In this document: positions 1 to 7,057 of the stretch, in pieces | Numbering within the stretch: position 1 is the first letter of the stretch | Layout of the letters: each line of letters starts with the position of its first letter | DNA from: DATMBL01 sp035559295 | Lineage (GTDB): Bacteria > Desulfobacterota > Binatia > UBA9968 | Length of the DNA: 9,418 bases | Direction: 5' to 3' | Assembly (NCBI GenBank): GCA_035559295.1 | Contig: DATMBL010000291.1 | Span: 1 to 9,418 of the forward strand | The notes under the pieces: model-generated | Databases searched by the model: none | The model's input: only the letters and a program-made list of their open reading frames with translations | What the model was told of the DNA's origin: nothing | Position numbers and translations under genes: made by a program

Positions 1-939
1 GAAGGCCAGCGCCGCCCCGGTCCGCGGGTGGGCAAGCGCCAGCCTGTGCGCATGCAACGCTTGCCGGGGAAAGCTCTGGACCAGTCCCATCGCGGAGTTC
101 CCGACTCGTACCAAGCGCCGGCGGCCGTACGTCTTGTCGCCGATTAGCGGGTGACCCAAATCGGCGAGATGAACTCGGAGCTGGTGCGTCCGTCCGGTAA
201 GCGGCCGTAGCCGGAGGAGGCTCAGGGGAATGGCGGAACCGGTCGCGCTGGCGATTGCAAACCGCTCTTCCACGTACCAGTGCGTCACCGCCTCTCTTTT
301 ACGCTTGATCGGGTAAGCGCTCGACATCCGCTTCCGGTCCGAGCGATGACGCCCGATTGGCCGATCGATGACACCGGTTTGATCACGTAACGCGCCCCAC
401 ACCAGCGCGACGTATTCCTTGAGAACTTTCCGTTCTTTAAACTGGCGCGACAGTGCCTGAAAAGCGAAACCGTTCTTCGCCGCAACCATCACTCCCGAAG
501 TGTCCTTGTCGAGCCGGTGTACGATTCCGGGCCGTCGTTCGCCGCCGATATCCCCGAGATCCGGGCAGTGGTACAGTAACGCATTGACCAGCGTGCCGCG
601 TACGCAGCTTGCGGTCGGGTGAACCAGGAGTCCGGCGGGCTTGTTGACTGCGATCAAATCACGATCCTGGTAAAGCACATCGAGCGGCAGCGGCTCGGGC
701 AGGATTACGGTTTGACGGGGTGCCGGAATCTCTATCCGTACCGAGTCCCCGGCCTTGATGCGCGCTCCCGGTTTGGTCCGCCGTCCGTTGAGTAAAACCA
801 GACCGTCGAGGATCATGCGTTTGACCGCCGAGCGCGTGATTCCGGCATCTTCGAGAGCGGCGCCGAAGCGGCGCGTGACGAAGATATCGAGCCGGGTCCC
901 GGCGGACGCCTGCTCCACGGTGCTCTCCCGGTCGGCCAT
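1..939 (-). CDS. rluD: RluD-type 23S rRNA pseudouridine synthase (3' end cut by window edge)
   Basis: The enzyme isomerises uridine to pseudouridine in 23S rRNA in the cytoplasm; E. coli RluD acts on helix 69. The ATG at 937-939 opens a frame that stays open for 313 codons to base 1, so only the last stretch (roughly 10-25 residues by family length) and the stop are missing. Residues about 15-72 form an S4 RNA-binding domain. The RluA-family catalytic motif HRLDKDTSG lies at 141-149, with the catalytic Asp at 144. A later family motif, LTGRTHQLRVHL, is at 247-258. An N-terminal S4 domain plus this motif fits RluD better than RluA, but RluC-like specificity cannot be excluded. The gene starts 6 nt after the ribF stop with only a weak Shine-Dalgarno, which suggests translational coupling. 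Family is certain; the exact target uridines are inferred. Confidence 0.93.
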   Translation of the reverse strand, partial: MADRESTVEQASAGTRLDIFVTRRFGAALEDAGITRSAVKRMILDGLVLLNGRRTKPGARIKAGDSVRIEIPAPRQTVILPEPLPLDVLYQDRDLIAVNKPAGLLVHPTASCVRGTLVNALLYHCPDLGDIGGERRPGIVHRLDKDTSGVMVAAKNGFAFQALSRQFKERKVLKEYVALVWGALRDQTGVIDRPIGRHRSDRKRMSSAYPIKRKREAVTHWYVEERFAIASATGSAIPLSLLRLRPLTGRTHQLRVHLADLGHPLIGDKTYGRRRLVRVGNSAMGLVQSFPRQALHAHRLALAHPRTGAALAF

Positions 940-945
940 GGTAAA

Positions 946-1905
946 TCAGTCCGGAACACCGGATCCCGCGCGGTGCCCCAAACCCTCGAGAACGGTTCGT
1001 GCCGTGGACGCGTCCTGCCGCATCTGCGCCACCAAGGCTTCAACCGAAGGGAACTTCCTCTCTTCGCGGATCCGCTTGACGAAGAAGAGCTTCACGCTTT
1101 CGCCGTAGAGGTCGCCCTCGAAGTCGAAGATGAACGTCTCGACGGTTCGCTTTCCGCCGCCGGGAAAGGTGGGATTGAAACCGATGCTGCTGACGCTCGG
1201 CCACTGCCTTCGCCGCACTTCGAAAAGCGTCGCATAGATGCCGTCGAGCGGCACCACTTCGGTGCGGGGCGAAAGATTCGCTGTCGGAAAACCGAGATCG
1301 CGTCCTCGTTGGTTGCCGCTCACCACCGTGCCCGACACGAAGTGGTGTCTTCCGAGCATCGGCCGCACCTCATCGACCCGGCCTTGTTCGATCATGCGAC
1401 GGATTTCCGAACTGCTGATGCGGGCTCCGTTCACCAGGATCGGCTCGATGATTCCTACTTCGTAATCGTACAGAGCACCCCAACGCACGAGGTCCGGAAC
1501 GCTGCCCCGGCGTTCGCGGCCGAAGCGAAGGTCGCGGCCCACCCAGATCTTTTTGGTTTTCAGCCGGCCCGCCAGGTAACGGCGCACGAACGCTTGCGCT
1601 TCGATCGCGGCAAACTCCCGATCGAAGCGTTGAGCCACGACCAGATCGACGCCGAAAGACGCGAGCAACTCCATCTTGTCTTCGGGAGCGAGCAGCATCC
1701 GCGGCGCCCGCTCCGGCGCCAAGACCTTGAGCGGATGCGGCTCGAACGTCACCACCACCGCCGGCAGCCCACGGCGCTGCGCTTCTTCGACCGCGCTCCG
1801 CACCAGCGCCTGATGACCGAGGTGGATGCCGTCGAAATTACCGATCGTAACGACCGACCCCGGCGCCCCGGGCTGCGCATGCTCTAAATCATGAACGATT
1901 TCCAT
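946..1905 (-). CDS. ribF: Bifunctional riboflavin kinase / FMN adenylyltransferase
   Basis: RibF phosphorylates riboflavin to FMN and adenylylates FMN to FAD in the cytoplasm. From the ATG at 1903-1905 the protein has 319 residues, normal for the family. The N-terminal nucleotidyltransferase domain carries GNFDGIHLGH at 22-31 and ISSSEIR at 163-169. The C-terminal flavokinase domain carries GRDLGFPTANL at 201-211, NPTF at 244-247 and VETFIFDF at 255-262. A GTG at 1945-1947 would add 14 residues, but homologues typically begin with a short leader like MEIVHDL just before the GNFDG strand, so the ATG is preferred. Neither start has a good Shine-Dalgarno. The gene lies 93 nt behind cpoB and 6 nt ahead of rluD. 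No FMN-riboswitch-like structure is recognisable in the upstream gap. Confidence 0.96.
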   Translation of the reverse strand: MEIVHDLEHAQPGAPGSVVTIGNFDGIHLGHQALVRSAVEEAQRRGLPAVVVTFEPHPLKVLAPERAPRMLLAPEDKMELLASFGVDLVVAQRFDREFAAIEAQAFVRRYLAGRLKTKKIWVGRDLRFGRERRGSVPDLVRWGALYDYEVGIIEPILVNGARISSSEIRRMIEQGRVDEVRPMLGRHHFVSGTVVSGNQRGRDLGFPTANLSPRTEVVPLDGIYATLFEVRRRQWPSVSSIGFNPTFPGGGKRTVETFIFDFEGDLYGESVKLFFVKRIREERKFPSVEALVAQMRQDASTARTVLEGLGHRAGSGVPD

Positions 1906-1909
1906 ACAG

Positions 1910-1926
1910 GCCGATTGATGTTCGGC
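1910..1926. repeat. Short inverted repeat just upstream of the ribF start
   Basis: GCCGA and TCGGC, separated by 7 nt, form a perfect 5-bp stem ending 4 nt before the ribF ATG. In the mRNA this would place a small hairpin where a ribosome binding site should be. A stem this short may be chance in GC-rich DNA. No run of T follows it, so it is not a convincing terminator. Confidence 0.3.
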
Positions 1927-1998
1927 TTTGAAGCTCCCACACGACACCGGCGCGGGAGAACCGATCCGCTCGTCGCGCAGGACTGGCGGGAGGCACGG

Positions 1999-2883
1999 CT
2001 AGGATTCGATGGACTTGAGCTTCTGTTTGGCGCGGGCCGCTTCGGGAGACTGAGGGTATTTCTCCACCACCTCCTGGAGGATCAGGCGCGCATTGACTTT
2101 TTCGCCCAGCTCGGCGAACGCAAACCCCTGCTTGAGCAGCGCAGCCGACACTTTATCTCCCTTCGGATATTTTCGCCGTACGGTGTCGAACTCCAGGATC
2201 GCCTGATCGAATTCTCTGAGAGCGTAATGGCACTCACCGATCCAATACTGGGCATTGCCGGCGAGCTTGCTCTTCGGATGTTTGCTGATGAACTCTTTGA
2301 ATCGGCTGATCGCGGTCCGGTAATCCTTTTTCTCGAGCGCGCGCCACGCCGCATCGTAGTCCCGCTTCACCGCATCGGACTCGGCGGCCAGCGCTTCACT
2401 AGCGGCATCGGGCGCCGTTGCCGGCTCTCTTGGGACGGCCAGGGCGGTGTCGCGGAGCTGCTTGAGCTCTTCTTCACGCGCCTTGAGCGCTTCTCCCTGG
2501 GCTGCGAGCGCGTCCCTCTGAGCCTTGAGATCCTCTTCCAGCTTCGCCAGCTTCGCTTCCAGAGTCCGCACTCGCTGGTCACCTTCTCGGCTGCTCTTTC
2601 CGATCTGCCTGCCAACCTGCACGCGAATTTCGTCGAGTCTTTCCCTGACGGCGCTCATCTCCCTTTGCAGCTGCTCGACGTTCGCCTGCGTGTCCGCCAC
2701 GTTCGCGCGCACCGCCTCGACATCGGCCTGCACCGTGCTGAAATCACGCCGCAATCGGCGCTGCTCGCGCTCGATCAGATCCATCTGCTGCGTCGGGACG
2801 CACGCCGAAAGCGCCAAAAACAGGACCGCGACACCGACGCTGGGCGGCGCGAACGCGAGGAGTTGTCGTGCTCTATCGGTCAT
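1999..2883 (-). CDS. cpoB: Cell division coordinator CpoB/YbgF, predicted lipoprotein form
   Basis: CpoB (formerly YbgF) binds TolA and, in E. coli, coordinates PBP1B-dependent wall synthesis with Tol-driven outer-membrane constriction. This 294-residue protein has a signal segment at about 4-27 with two Arg near the start, ending in the lipobox LSAC with Cys at 28. Residues about 33-145 are a long charged heptad-like coiled coil, much longer than the trimerisation helix of E. coli CpoB. A low-complexity Ala/Pro linker (148-168) leads to three tetratricopeptide-type repeats at about 174-203, 210-240 and 246-279, the usual YbgF C-terminus. The ATG at 2881-2883 lies 19 nt after the pal stop with no clear Shine-Dalgarno, so coupling to pal is likely. 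The E. coli protein is soluble in the periplasm, so lipidation would be a difference; sorting to the outer membrane is inferred. Confidence 0.93.
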   Translation of the reverse strand: MTDRARQLLAFAPPSVGVAVLFLALSACVPTQQMDLIEREQRRLRRDFSTVQADVEAVRANVADTQANVEQLQREMSAVRERLDEIRVQVGRQIGKSSREGDQRVRTLEAKLAKLEEDLKAQRDALAAQGEALKAREEELKQLRDTALAVPREPATAPDAASEALAAESDAVKRDYDAAWRALEKKDYRTAISRFKEFISKHPKSKLAGNAQYWIGECHYALREFDQAILEFDTVRRKYPKGDKVSAALLKQGFAFAELGEKVNARLILQEVVEKYPQSPEAARAKQKLKSIES

Positions 2884-2902
2884 TGCGCTGTGCCGTTGAG
2901 CG

Positions 2903-3493
2903 TCACGACGCCGGGCGGCCGGGAACGACGACGAAACGGGCGCGGCGGTTTTTCGCCCGGCACTCTTCGGTCGGCTCCTTGCACACCGGAATCTCTTCGC
3001 CGTAGCTGATCGTCGACAATCTATCGGTCGCGATCCCCAGGGTCACCAGATACTCTTTCACCGCCTGTGATCGCTTTGCGCCAAGCGCGAGGTTGTATTC
3101 GTTGGTGCCGCGGTCGTCGCAGTGCCCTTCGATTTCCACCCGGGCCGAGGGGTTCTTCTTCAGCCAATCGGCGTTCGCTTTGAGGATATCGCGCGCGTCG
3201 GGCCGTAAATCGTAGCGATCAAAGTCGAAAAAAACATCTTTTAGCGGGCTCGATGCCGGGGTGACCGGAGGCTTGCCTTCGCGCAATTGATCGAGACTCC
3301 CCGATGCCGTCGCATCCGACTCGCGCGCCCCGCCCCGCGCTCCCTCGCCGGCCCCTTGCCCGCTCTTGGGACCGGAAGCGCCCGCCTTGGTCGACTCCTC
3401 GGGCTTCGGCGCTGTCGCTGGAGCACACGCGACTAACGACACCGAAAGCACCGCCCCCGCCAAATAGCACAGCATTCTACAATGCTCCACCAT
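2903..3493 (-). CDS. pal: Peptidoglycan-associated lipoprotein Pal
   Basis: Pal is an outer-membrane lipoprotein that grips peptidoglycan and is released and relocated by TolB/TolA. The 196-residue product begins with a signal peptide and lipobox LVAC, lipidated Cys at 23. A flexible Ala/Gly/Pro/Lys linker spans about 24-82. The OmpA-like peptidoglycan-binding domain spans about 86-190, with VFFDFDRYDLRPDA at 87-100, GHCDDRGTNEYN at 123-134, LGAKRSQAV at 137-145 and KNRRARFVV at 181-189. The ATG at 3491-3493 is fixed by a strong Shine-Dalgarno, so the internal Met7 is not the start. Beyond the lipid Cys, the domain has Cys 125, 171 and 178, whereas E. coli Pal has Ala at the first position. 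The gene follows tolB after 49 nt and precedes cpoB, the classic order. Confidence 0.97.
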   Translation of the reverse strand: MVEHCRMLCYLAGAVLSVSLVACAPATAPKPEESTKAGASGPKSGQGAGEGARGGARESDATASGSLDQLREGKPPVTPASSPLKDVFFDFDRYDLRPDARDILKANADWLKKNPSARVEIEGHCDDRGTNEYNLALGAKRSQAVKEYLVTLGIATDRLSTISYGEEIPVCKEPTEECRAKNRRARFVVVPGRPAS

Positions 3494-3499
3494 GAAGAA

Positions 3500-3507
3500 C
3501 TCCTTCC
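3500..3507 (-). promoter_or_regulatory. Ribosome binding site of pal
   Basis: GGAAGGAG on the minus strand lies 6 nt before the pal ATG. It is the strongest Shine-Dalgarno in the minus-strand block, which suits the high copy number expected of Pal, and it decides the start codon. Confidence 0.75.
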
Positions 3508-3542
3508 GACAAACTAGACGTTACGGCATTGATTGGGAAGAG

Positions 3543-4847
3543 TTAATCTAAACGCGGGGACCAGCTCGGTTTTGTATCATCTCCACCCGACCCTGTCAAT
3601 CGACGCTGGTTTTCACCGGTTGCTTGCATGATGTAGAGGTGGTAGCGACCGGCGCGGTTCGATGAAAAAACCAGAAAACGCCCATCGGGAGACCACGCGG
3701 GATCCTCGTTGTCGGCGGAGTTGTTGGTCAACCGCGTCGGCTCTCCGCCTTCGGTAGAGATCGAAAAGATCGAAAACCGGCCCCCGACTCGACTGATGTA
3801 AGCGATTCTGTCGCCCTTGGGCGACCACTCGGGCGAGGTATTGTAGCCGCCGGTGTAAGTGAGCCGGCGCGTGCGCCCGCTGCTGACGTCGAGGATATAC
3901 AACTGCGGCGAGCCGCTCCGGTCGGAAACGAAGACCAGCTGCCGGCCGTCCGGAGACCACGACGGCGAAACGTCGATCGCCGCATCTTCGGTCAGCCGCC
4001 GCACCACGTTGCCGTTTCGATCCAAAAGATAGATATCGCTGTTGCCGCCGCGTTCGAGCGAGACGGCAACGGTTTGCCCGTCGGGCGACCATTTGCCGCC
4101 GAGGTTCAGGCCGGTGCGCGAAGAGAATTTCACATCCTTCCCGCTGTAGAGTTCAAACAGATAGAGGCTGGGATTGCGGTCTTTGTAGGAGGTATAGAGA
4201 ATCGACTTTCCATCCGGCGTCCAGGAAGGCGACAAATTGATGGTACGGTTGTTCGTCACTTGGTATTTTTCGCTTCCATCGAGGTGTGAAACGTGGATTT
4301 CTTTGAAGCGGCCGCCGCTCGTCGAAACATAGGCGATCCGGGTGTTAAAGATCCCCGGCACGCCGGTGAATTGGTTGATGATCTCGTCCGCGAACTTGTG
4401 CGCGATTCGCCGGTAATCTTTTGCCGCCGCGACGTAGCGTTTGCCCACGACCTCCTTGGACTGACTTACATCGAAGAGTCTGAGCTCGACGGTCAGTTCT
4501 TCTCCCTGGACGGAAAATCGCCCCTTGACGAGCCCGACGGCTCCGATCGTCGACCAGTCCCTAAAATCGAACGTCCCCAGCGTATCCCCGGTGCGTTGCG
4601 GGTGCTCGATATAAGTTGACCGGTCGATCACCCGAAACCAGCCGGTCAGGTCGAGATCGTAGACGATCGTATCGGCGATTGCCTCGGAAAGGCGCCCCTG
4701 GTCGGCGCCTCCCGCGTTACGAAGCGGCGATACCGCAATCGGATATTTGGGCATCCCGGGGCCGACAATATCGCCTCTCACTTGCGCGCCGGCGCCGGCC
4801 GGAAAGCCAACCGAGAATAGCAGTGCCAGGACCAAGACGATCAGCAT
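3543..4847 (-). CDS. tolB: Tol-Pal system beta-propeller protein TolB
   Basis: TolB is a periplasmic protein that binds Pal and the TolA C-terminal domain and so regulates Pal's hold on peptidoglycan. From the ATG at 4845-4847 it has 434 residues, close to the 430 of E. coli TolB. A hydrophobic signal segment covers 1-21 (cleavage probably near AGA-Q, 19-22). The N-terminal alpha/beta domain runs to about 165. A six-bladed propeller follows, marked by W-(S/T)-P repeats at about 209, 253, 297, 341, 385 and 429, several as WSPDG. The start lies 4 nt after the tolA stop, with GGGGAA 8 nt upstream as a possible Shine-Dalgarno. The first Lys/Arg in the protein is at 24, so the signal peptide lacks the usual positive n-region. 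The frame extends upstream to 4970, and a TTG at 4896-4898 would add Arg and Lys, but that start would overlap tolA by 47 nt. Confidence 0.96.
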   Translation of the reverse strand: MLIVLVLALLFSVGFPAGAGAQVRGDIVGPGMPKYPIAVSPLRNAGGADQGRLSEAIADTIVYDLDLTGWFRVIDRSTYIEHPQRTGDTLGTFDFRDWSTIGAVGLVKGRFSVQGEELTVELRLFDVSQSKEVVGKRYVAAAKDYRRIAHKFADEIINQFTGVPGIFNTRIAYVSTSGGRFKEIHVSHLDGSEKYQVTNNRTINLSPSWTPDGKSILYTSYKDRNPSLYLFELYSGKDVKFSSRTGLNLGGKWSPDGQTVAVSLERGGNSDIYLLDRNGNVVRRLTEDAAIDVSPSWSPDGRQLVFVSDRSGSPQLYILDVSSGRTRRLTYTGGYNTSPEWSPKGDRIAYISRVGGRFSIFSISTEGGEPTRLTNNSADNEDPAWSPDGRFLVFSSNRAGRYHLYIMQATGENQRRLTGSGGDDTKPSWSPRLD

Positions 4848-4851
4848 AGGT

Positions 4852-5853
4852 TTATTTCCCCGCGTTAGGGGGCAAAAAGTTGAGCTCGACGTCGGCAAAA
4901 TCGGCGCGATAGCTCTCGGGCGGCGGCGGCAGCGGGTTGGATTTCCGCACCGCTCGCAGCACCGACTCATCGTACGACGAATCCCCCGACGGTTGCACCA
5001 CTTTCAAACCCGTAATTTCGCCGTTTTCCCGAATACCAAATCGAACGGTCACCTTGAGGTCGCTTCTCTGCCCGGGCCACGCCCAATTACTCTGGATGAT
5101 CGAAAAGATCTTGTTCCGATAACTAATGAATTCAATCCCCTTGGGAACCCCGCCGCCGCGGCCGCCTTCGCCGAGCGCTGCGGCGCCCTCCCCCTGCCCG
5201 GTGCCGGCGCTGATCGTCTCTCCCGCGGGCGCCGTCTTCTGCGCCGATTCGGTTCTGCTCCTGACCCGTTCCAGGGCGGATTGAATCAAGCGCTCGCGCA
5301 CCCGATCCAAAGATTCCCGGGTCGCGCTTTGCGGCTCTTTGGCCGCTTCTTTAGCCGCGTTTTCTTTCTTTTCCGCCACCGGCTCCTTTTCTCTCGTCGG
5401 CAGCTCGCTTTTCGGCGGCTCCTTGACCGGTGCCTTTTCCTCGACCGCGCTCCTTTCCTGAGTTTTGGCCTTTTCCGGTTTGGGCGGTTTCTCCTTTTCG
5501 ACTTTTTCTCGCTTCGGTTCCTGTTTCACCTCGGGAGCTTTGGTCTCCGGGGCCGGCGCAGGCTCGGGAGCGGTCTTGGGATTTGCTCTGGGCTCCGGCG
5601 CGGGGGTGAGCTGAGTTCCCAAGTTCGTTGCGCCGATTTTTTCGCCGCCGACGAGATCAACCGTGTACACCGGCGCCGGGGGCGCGCTCGGCAACGGCAA
5701 ATGAGGCATCAGAAATAAGCCAACAATGAAGGCGCAGTGGACTGCAAGCGAGACAAAGAGCCAGGTCGTGAGCTTTTCTTCGCCGCGTCCTGAGGGGACA
5801 ATCCGCCCTTTCAACGCGGCCGCCGGAGCGGACCGGTTGGCCGGGCCTGACAC
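4852..5853 (-). CDS. tolA: TolA/TonB-family energy transducer, TolA of the Tol-Pal system
   Basis: TolA is anchored in the inner membrane, is energised by TolQ/TolR and reaches across the periplasm to TolB and Pal. The 333-residue protein has a short cytoplasmic N-terminus with basic residues, one membrane segment at about 29-49 containing Ser35 and His39 in the S-x3-H spacing conserved in TonB and TolA, a Pro/Glu/Lys-rich linker at about 83-175, a charged helix at about 177-203, a Gly-rich hinge at 212-236 and a C-terminal TonB/TolA domain at about 241-328 (NKIFSIIQSNWAWP; SVLRAVRKSNPLPPPPE). The C-terminal domain looks more TonB-like than enterobacterial TolA; position between tolR and tolB makes it TolA. 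It starts with GTG (5851-5853), sharing one base with the tolR TAG stop; a strong Shine-Dalgarno supports this. Confidence 0.94.
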   Translation of the reverse strand: MSGPANRSAPAAALKGRIVPSGRGEEKLTTWLFVSLAVHCAFIVGLFLMPHLPLPSAPPAPVYTVDLVGGEKIGATNLGTQLTPAPEPRANPKTAPEPAPAPETKAPEVKQEPKREKVEKEKPPKPEKAKTQERSAVEEKAPVKEPPKSELPTREKEPVAEKKENAAKEAAKEPQSATRESLDRVRERLIQSALERVRSRTESAQKTAPAGETISAGTGQGEGAAALGEGGRGGGVPKGIEFISYRNKIFSIIQSNWAWPGQRSDLKVTVRFGIRENGEITGLKVVQPSGDSSYDESVLRAVRKSNPLPPPPESYRADFADVELNFLPPNAGK

Positions 5854-6275
5854 TAACGACCCTCCGCCGGCGGCCTGGTCACCATCCCCAATCTCTCGAT
5901 GCCCGCTTGTTTGATCTGCGCAATCGCTCTCATGACGATGCCATAACGGACATCCTGGTCGGCCCGCAAGTAGACCGCCTTGTCCGGCTGGGCCCTGCGG
6001 ATCGCGCTGAGCTTCTGGCCCAACTCCGCCTCGGAGACCGCGTTGTCATTGAGATAGATCGTGCCGTTTTTACCGATTGTTACGATCAGCGGCTCTTCGG
6101 TCCCGGGAATCGCGCCGGCTTTCGCCTGAGGCAGATTGACCTGCACGCCTTGCTGAATGATCGGGGCGGTCACCATGAAAATCACCAGCAGGACCAGCAT
6201 CACGTCGACGAGCGGGGTAACGTTGATTTGCGAAATCGTGGTCCCGTCCCGTTGGGAAGATGCATCTACGGCCAT
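5853..6275 (-). CDS. tolR: Tol-Pal stator protein TolR (ExbD/TolR family)
   Basis: TolR forms, with TolQ, the proton-conducting motor of the Tol system in the inner membrane. The protein has 140 residues, the usual length. A short cytoplasmic N-terminus precedes a single membrane helix at about 20-40. It contains the family motif INVTPLVDVMLVLLVIFMV at 17-35, in which Asp24 matches the essential protonatable Asp of TolR/ExbD (Asp23 in E. coli TolR). The periplasmic domain (about 45-136) ends in the typical YLRADQDVRYG / MRAIAQIKQAGIERLGMVT pattern. The ATG at 6273-6275 has GAGG 5 nt upstream and lies 29 nt after the tolQ coding end. Position next to tolQ, tolA, tolB and pal separates it from ExbD. 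Confidence 0.97.
   Translation of the reverse strand: MAVDASSQRDGTTISQINVTPLVDVMLVLLVIFMVTAPIIQQGVQVNLPQAKAGAIPGTEEPLIVTIGKNGTIYLNDNAVSEAELGQKLSAIRRAQPDKAVYLRADQDVRYGIVMRAIAQIKQAGIERLGMVTRPPAEGR
5860..5865 (-). promoter_or_regulatory. Ribosome binding site deciding the tolA GTG start
   Basis: GGAGGG on the minus strand lies 6 nt before the GTG at 5851-5853. It sits inside the end of tolR and supports initiation at this GTG, which overlaps the tolR stop codon by one base (TAGTG). Confidence 0.7.
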
Positions 6276-6303
6276 TCCAACCTCGTAATGGGTTCAGATG
6301 AGC

Positions 6304-7044
6304 TTACTTAAAAAAATGGCGTTCGGCGATATTCAAAAATTCGTGCGAGAAATTGTCCATCTCGGCGGCCAAAACCTTGATCTGGTGCACGAAATGGTTG
6401 TACGCCATGAGCGCGGGAATCGCGGCCGCCAAACCGACGGCGGTGGCGATCAGCGCCTCGGCGATGCCGGGCGCAACGGCTTGAATGCTCGATGAATGGG
6501 TTACACTGAGGCCACGAAACGCGTTCATGATTCCCCAGACGGTCCCAAACAGGCCGATGAACGGCGCGGCGCTCGCGGTCGTGGCGAGAAACGTCAGCGA
6601 TTTTTCCAACTTGGTTGTTTCCACGCTTGCCGCCCGCTTCATCGCGCGCGTGACGTTATCGACGCCGCTCAGATCGGTCGTGAGGGGTTCCCCGGTCGAT
6701 CCCTCTTTTTTGATCCGTGACACGCGGATGAGTTCCTCGTAACCCGCACGGAACACCTGCGCGACCGGACCCGCTTTCAAGTCACGGCTGGCTTCGTGTA
6801 TCGAAGACAAATTGCGCCGTTCCCAGAAGATCTCGATGAACTGCTCCGACTCGCGCTTCGCTCGACGGATCTGGCGATACTTATAAAAAATGATACCCCA
6901 ACTCACGACCGAGAACAAAATCAACATGTACAGAATCGACTGGACAACCGGGCCCGACCCCCGAACTAGATCCAGGACCCCGTGGGGTTGGGGCGTGGCG
7001 ATACCGTTCTGCGCTGCTAGCTGAAGCGGTGAGCCGTAAGACAT
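6304..7044 (-). CDS. tolQ: Tol-Pal motor protein TolQ (ExbB/TolQ family)
   Basis: TolQ is the multimeric inner-membrane subunit around TolR that uses the proton gradient to drive TolA. The 246-residue protein is slightly longer than E. coli TolQ (230) because of a polar N-terminal extension of about 20 residues. Membrane segments are at about 33-53, 151-174 and 189-215. The large cytoplasmic loop lies between the first two. Family motifs are SAAPFIGLFGTVWGIMNAF at 158-176 and APGIAEALIATAVGLAAAIPA at 191-211; Thr residues in both helices (155-156, 201) are candidates for the pore-lining threonines known in TolQ. The ATG at 7042-7044 has only a weak GGAA Shine-Dalgarno. It is the first gene of the minus-strand block. 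A ybgC thioesterase, which precedes tolQ in many Proteobacteria, is absent. Confidence 0.97.
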   Translation of the reverse strand: MSYGSPLQLAAQNGIATPQPHGVLDLVRGSGPVVQSILYMLILFSVVSWGIIFYKYRQIRRAKRESEQFIEIFWERRNLSSIHEASRDLKAGPVAQVFRAGYEELIRVSRIKKEGSTGEPLTTDLSGVDNVTRAMKRAASVETTKLEKSLTFLATTASAAPFIGLFGTVWGIMNAFRGLSVTHSSSIQAVAPGIAEALIATAVGLAAAIPALMAYNHFVHQIKVLAAEMDNFSHEFLNIAERHFFK

Positions 7045-7057
7045 CAGGATTCCGGAG

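Noticed and set aside
973..1887. A 304-codon open frame on the plus strand opposite ribF
   Set aside because: It lies wholly antisense to a clear ribF, shows no recognisable motif and is rich in His/Arg, as expected from the opposite strand of GC-rich coding DNA.
1906..1998. Possible FMN riboswitch ahead of ribF
   Set aside because: The 93-nt gap is too short and shows none of the conserved RFN-element segments.
1891..3009. A 372-codon open frame on the plus strand opposite cpoB and the end of pal
   Set aside because: It crosses two genes whose products are identified by motifs, and its translation is a low-complexity Leu/Arg shadow.
4848..4970. N-terminal extension of TolB to 475 residues
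   Set aside because: The extra 41 codons overlap tolA, are Cys/Arg-rich and would bury the hydrophobic signal segment; length from the ATG at 4847 matches the family.
4747..5718. A 323-codon plus-strand frame opposite tolA
   Set aside because: Its Phe/Leu/Arg-rich translation is the complement of the Lys/Glu/Pro-rich TolA linker, not a membrane protein.
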